Positions 4,196-6,547 of a DNA stretch of 6,547 nt are shown piece by piece. Location of the stretch: the NCBI GenBank assembly GCA_003529325.1, contig DPVW01000149.1, positions 10,178 to 16,724 of the forward strand, in the 5' to 3' direction. The notes below the pieces were generated by a model. That model saw only the letters and a program-made list of their open reading frames with translations, ran no database searches and had not been told where the DNA came from. This DNA is from Candidatus Latescibacterota bacterium (lineage in GTDB: Bacteria; Latescibacterota; UBA2968; UBA8231). Position 1 is the first letter of the stretch. Each line of letters starts with the position of its first letter. Both the position numbers and the translations under genes were made by a program.

Positions 4196-5158
4196 ATGAC
4201 GCGTGTCGGCGTGCTCGCTTGCGGGCGCATGGCTCATATAGCGGGTGTCTGGGGACCGATCATCGAGCCATCGGTCGATAAGGGCGGGTTGGCGGCGGCA
4301 CAGACGCGCATGACCGATCTGCGGCTCACCCATGTGTGGGACATCGATCGCCGACTGGCCGATGCCTTCGGCCACAAGTACGGCGCCACAGTGGTCGATG
4401 AATACGGCGACATGGTCGGCAAAGTAGACGGGATCATCCTCGATGACTTCGACTCCTGCCTGCATTTCAAGGACCTCGCGCGACCCTATCTGGAGGCGGG
4501 CGTTCCGATGTTCATCAACCGGCCTTTTGCGCTGAGCCTGGCCGACGCAGGCCAGATCATCGCGCTCGGTCAGAAGCATGACACGCCCATCCTGTCTGGT
4601 TCCTCCTTCGAGTACGCACCAGAACTGAAGGAGATCCGGCGGCAAGTTGCCGCAGCGACGCCGATCAGCGGTTACTGCGTTGCCAACTCAAGCACCGACT
4701 ACGCCTCCCATGGCGTGCACGGCCTGTTCTTTGCCTACGCCTGTGTCGGTGGCGGTATCCGCAGTGTCGCCTATCAGACCCGGGACTGGCGGTCTTCGGG
4801 AGGCACCCTGAGGATCGAGCACGAAGGCCGCGATGGCGGCCTGCCCTTTACCGGAAGCGTCAAGGAGACAGCCAACGATTGTGGACGGTTCAGTCTCTGC
4901 GGGCAGCAAGGTTTCGACACGGCGGTTGAGACGAACACCGCCTTCTGGGTCGCCATTGTGCAGGCCATGCAGAAGCTGTTTCAGACGCGCCGCATGCCCC
5001 AGACGTACGAGCAGCTGTATGAGAAGACGCAGCTGTTTCTGGCGGGATTCAAGTCCCATGTCGAATGCGGTGGGGCGCCGGTCCCGATCGATCAGATCGG
5101 TGACTGGCAGGCGCCCCTGTTGAATCCGGACCCATATCCCGAGGGATTTTTCGCATGA
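4196..5158 (+). CDS. Gfo/Idh/MocA-family NAD(P)-dependent oxidoreductase
   Basis: This is a predicted cytoplasmic dehydrogenase acting on a sugar, polyol or related hydroxy compound; the substrate cannot be read from sequence. It has 320 residues, close to family size. Residues 1-135 form a Rossmann domain: MTRVGVLACGRMAHIAGVWG, strand LTHVWDID with an acidic Asp49/Asp51 end, VDGIILDDFD and the loop VPMFINRPFALSLADA. The C-terminal alpha/beta domain carries SHGVHGLFF, with His172/His175 in the position where the family often has catalytic histidines. Two motifs deviate: the glycine-rich loop is weak (GVLACGRMA), and the usual catalytic EKP lysine motif is NRP (108-110). An in-frame TAG directly precedes ATG 4196, so this start is fixed. 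Its stop overlaps the RraA-like start by ATGA (5155-5158), implying coupled translation and a shared catabolic pathway. Confidence 0.85.
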   Translation: MTRVGVLACGRMAHIAGVWGPIIEPSVDKGGLAAAQTRMTDLRLTHVWDIDRRLADAFGHKYGATVVDEYGDMVGKVDGIILDDFDSCLHFKDLARPYLEAGVPMFINRPFALSLADAGQIIALGQKHDTPILSGSSFEYAPELKEIRRQVAAATPISGYCVANSSTDYASHGVHGLFFAYACVGGGIRSVAYQTRDWRSSGGTLRIEHEGRDGGLPFTGSVKETANDCGRFSLCGQQGFDTAVETNTAFWVAIVQAMQKLFQTRRMPQTYEQLYEKTQLFLAGFKSHVECGGAPVPIDQIGDWQAPLLNPDPYPEGFFA

Positions 5159-5494
5159 GCAAGTTGAAACCGATCGACCGGCCAGCGCCGAGTTGGTGGA
5201 GCCCTTCCGCGACTTCGGTACCGCAACGATCAGCTCTGGCCTGCGCGAGGTCTGTGGCATCCTGCGGCACTACCTGGTCGGCCCTGTAGCCTTCACGCCG
5301 GGCAAGAAGATGGTGGGGACTGCCGTGACACTGAGTTTTCTACCCAAGCGTGAGGACATCGTCGTCGGGCACCAGGAGGAGGACAGGAATCGCGCTCCGC
5401 CCTATGGACGGCGATCCAGGCGAAAGGGGCACAGGGCCTGATAGTGGATGGCTGCATTCGCGATCTGCCGAAGCCAGGCAACTGGGAGGGCTAG
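5155..5494 (+). pseudogene. RraA-like / 4-hydroxy-4-methyl-2-oxoglutarate aldolase-like gene, frameshifted with internal deletion
   Basis: ATG 5155 (MSKLKPID) overlaps the stop of the dehydrogenase gene. One base is missing near 5180, after which the frame reads AELVEPFRDFGTATISSGLR, EVCGILRHYL and KKMVGTAVTLSFLPKREDIV, typical of RraA-like proteins. Another single base is missing near 5395, giving SALWTAIQ followed by AKGAQGLIVDGCIRDLPK, which contains the family's G-x-V-x-D-G-x-x-R-D signature. Between AIQ and AKGA the family normally has some 30-40 residues, including the conserved glycine-rich active-site stretch, and these are absent. A further base loss near 5473 would extend DLPKARQLGGL; otherwise TAG at 5492-5494 ends the frame. 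The normal C-terminal part is not recognisable in 5495-5631, where I see no other gene. Family members are metal-dependent aldolases/decarboxylases or RNase E inhibitor homologues. This copy looks non-functional. Confidence 0.7.
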
Positions 5495-5631
5495 GAGGGT
5501 GAACGCCAGGCCCATGACAGAATCGACGTACATCCACCCGCGGCGGTTTCGATTATCTTTCACGGCACAGGCACATCATCTACGGCAGGACCAGGTTGGA
5601 TGGGTGAAATGAGACAGCATATCGCGAGGCT

Positions 5632-5894
5632 ATGGACCAGCGGATGAGTCTGCTCGAGATCATCCTGATTCTGCTCTCGTCGCCTTCTTCGTCGGCACGA
5701 TTCTGAAGATCGTCGCCACGATGGAACGCAAGCACGCCGGGGCCGACATCGACCGGGCGCGACTCGTGTTCTTCTTTCTTGGTTGTCTGATGTTGGTCTG
5801 CATGATCCCGTTGCGCTTGTTCGAACTGCTGTCGGGACCGGTCATGGCGACGGATCTGGCCGTGGTGGTGGCCAATTTTTCGGCTACGCGATGA
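5632..5894 (+). CDS. Small membrane protein of unknown function, one frameshift
   Basis: ATG 5632 (or 5644, MSLLEI) begins MDQRMSLLEIILILL. Adding one base near 5675-5680 continues VAFFVGTILKIVATMERKHA, then GADIDRARLVFFFLGCLMLV, CMIPLRLFELLSGPVMATDL and AVVVANFSATR to a TGA at 5892-5894. That gives about 87 residues with two clear transmembrane helices, a charged loop between them (TMERKHAGADIDRAR) and a third weaker hydrophobic stretch. Without the correction the first frame stops after 24 codons. GAGG lies just before ATG 5632. The stop overlaps the next gene's ATG (ATGA), a hallmark of translational coupling, which supports the second frame as genuinely coding. I do not recognise the family. 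It may be an inner-membrane partner of the following basic protein. Confidence 0.6.
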
Positions 5895-6190
5895 CGTATG
5901 ATTGGCGACGGAAAGGCGGATCGGGCAAGGAGAAGTCGGCGGGCAAGAGTGTGCGAGCCTACCAGATATACTACCAGGGCAGACCATACGCGCTGATTCC
6001 AAAGGAGGGAATCGACACGTTATTGGCGCACAAACTCCTCAAGCGGCAACACACGGTCGAACTCATCGAGGACTTCCAGACGCAGGCGCAGCGCCAGGGC
6101 GTGGGGATCAAGCTTCTGCGCAGCAAGGATGGCGGTAAGACCATGCTCATGCGCGTAGAGGGGCCGGAGCCAAAGGCCGCCCCAGTTTGA
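5891..6190 (+). CDS. Small basic protein of unknown function
   Basis: This 99-residue protein starts at ATG 5891, which overlaps the TGA of the membrane protein gene. The frame is open further upstream, but that part is antisense-like and overlaps the membrane protein coding sequence, so it is rejected. The N-terminus is strongly basic (MTYDWRRKGGSGKEKSAGKS). A compact region follows: VRAYQIYYQGRPYALIPKEG, IDTLLAHKLLKRQHTVELIE, DFQTQAQRQGVGIKLLRSKD and a final strand TMLMRVEGPEPKAAPV. There is no signal peptide, membrane helix or cysteine. The YQGRPYALIPKEG segment and the alternating strands suggest a small alpha/beta fold. Coupling to the membrane protein suggests they function together. 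I do not recognise the family. It converges on the Trm112-like gene with only four bases between the stop codons. Confidence 0.65.
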   Translation: MTYDWRRKGGSGKEKSAGKSVRAYQIYYQGRPYALIPKEGIDTLLAHKLLKRQHTVELIEDFQTQAQRQGVGIKLLRSKDGGKTMLMRVEGPEPKAAPV

Positions 6191-6194
6191 ACAA

Positions 6195-6461
6195 CTAGGA
6201 CGAAACGGAGACACCCTCGAGCGGGATGGCTTCGTCGATGAGCATGATGGGAATTTCGTCCTCGATGGGATAGAGGTATTTCCCGTCTTCCCGTACCAAG
6301 CCTCCGTCCATCGACTTTTCCACCTTCGCCCCGCCACGATTGATCACCTCTCCACGCTCGATTCGGGCGTTGAGTTCATCTACGAGGGCTTGTTCCGCCA
6401 TCCCCACCGGTTCTTTGGTCTCGGGGCAAGCGAGGATGTCGAGTAGTTCCTTGTCGATCAT
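6195..6461 (-). CDS. Trm112/YcaR-like small protein (UPF0434 family)
   Basis: This 88-residue protein has the family frame: N-terminal KELLDILACPETKEPV (residues 4-19) and C-terminal GKYLYPIEDEIPIMLIDEAI (about 60-79), matching the LLxILACPxxK ... YPIxDxIPxML pattern of YcaR-type proteins and bacterial Trm112 homologues. In eukaryotes and archaea Trm112 activates tRNA, rRNA and protein methyltransferases; the bacterial members are mostly uncharacterised. A central insertion (VDELNARIERGEVINRGGAK) makes it longer than the roughly 60-residue E. coli YcaR. Only one cysteine (Cys12) of the possible zinc-binding set is present, so a structural zinc site is unlikely. Start is ATG 6459-6461, with a weak GAGACC ribosome site. 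No clear promoter is visible in 6462-6547. It faces the preceding small gene tail to tail. Confidence 0.8.
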   Translation of the reverse strand: MIDKELLDILACPETKEPVGMAEQALVDELNARIERGEVINRGGAKVEKSMDGGLVREDGKYLYPIEDEIPIMLIDEAIPLEGVSVSS

Positions 6462-6547
6462 TTTCGGTCTCGTTGTTTCTTGAAGTTCACTTCGCTGCAG
6501 TTAAGATACGGCCCCTCCTCGAATCCCGACAGCCAATGCCGGAGGAC

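Noticed and set aside
4090..4200. Second attachment site as a direct repeat of the tRNA-Thr 3' end
   Set aside because: I compared the T-arm and acceptor end with this region and with the rest of the window by eye and found no convincing copy.
4688..5260. 190-codon minus-strand frame opposite the dehydrogenase gene
   Set aside because: It lies entirely antisense to the intact dehydrogenase and the RraA-like start, with no domain wording.
5495..5631. Continuation of the RraA-like C-terminal half
   Set aside because: All three plus frames were read. One gives VNARPMTESTYIHPRRF, but none matches the expected end of the family clearly enough to extend the gene.
6462..6547. Promoter or a new plus-strand gene start (ATG at 6536) at the right edge
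   Set aside because: Only four codons are visible, and there is no ribosome site or convincing -35/-10 pair.

Overview
The window looks like bacterial chromosomal DNA of moderately high G+C from an uncultured or poorly sampled lineage. It carries ftsA, a complete tRNA-Thr, single-domain signalling proteins and a Gfo/Idh/MocA dehydrogenase followed by an RraA-like gene. The dehydrogenase/RraA pair and the protein styles would fit a Latescibacterota-like or similar environmental group. That placement is a weak inference from protein style only.

Layout. (1) 1-1078 holds a stand-alone cyclic-nucleotide-binding-domain protein (minus strand, running off the left edge) and, divergently, a single-domain CheY-like response regulator. 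Both are interrupted by single-base indels. (2) 1079-1370 is a non-coding leader for ftsA, with two small hairpins, a recognisable promoter whose spacer is filled by a perfect palindrome, and three tandem dyads at about 20-bp spacing. (3) 1371-2591 is an intact ftsA with no ftsZ after it. (4) 2615-2786 is a tRNA-Thr(CGU) gene with its own promoter and a strong terminator that probably works in both directions. (5) 2734-about 4142 looks like the remnant of an integrated element next to the tRNA 3' end. It is a minus-strand operon of a phage-type protein fragment, a two-domain protein joining an HxxxCxxC zinc-finger-like motif to an excisionase-type HTH, a MerR-type protein and a small excisionase-like HTH protein. 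No integrase is present. (6) 4196-about 5494 is a translationally coupled pair, an intact Gfo/Idh/MocA oxidoreductase followed by an RraA-like gene that is broken by frameshifts and an apparent internal deletion. (7) 5632-6190 encodes a small membrane protein (one frameshift) overlapping by ATGA a small basic protein of unknown function. (8) 6195-6461 is a convergent Trm112/YcaR-like small protein.

The main caveat is the pattern of single-base indels. About ten can be inferred, mostly base losses and several in homopolymer runs. They cluster in 290-1050 and 5180-5680 and are absent from the middle 3.8 kb. Some look like sequencing error, because the original reading is restored exactly by adding or removing one base of a run. 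The RraA-like gene looks truly decayed. No complete undescribed system is evident. The most original items are the zinc-motif/HTH fusion in the element remnant and the architecture of the ftsA leader.
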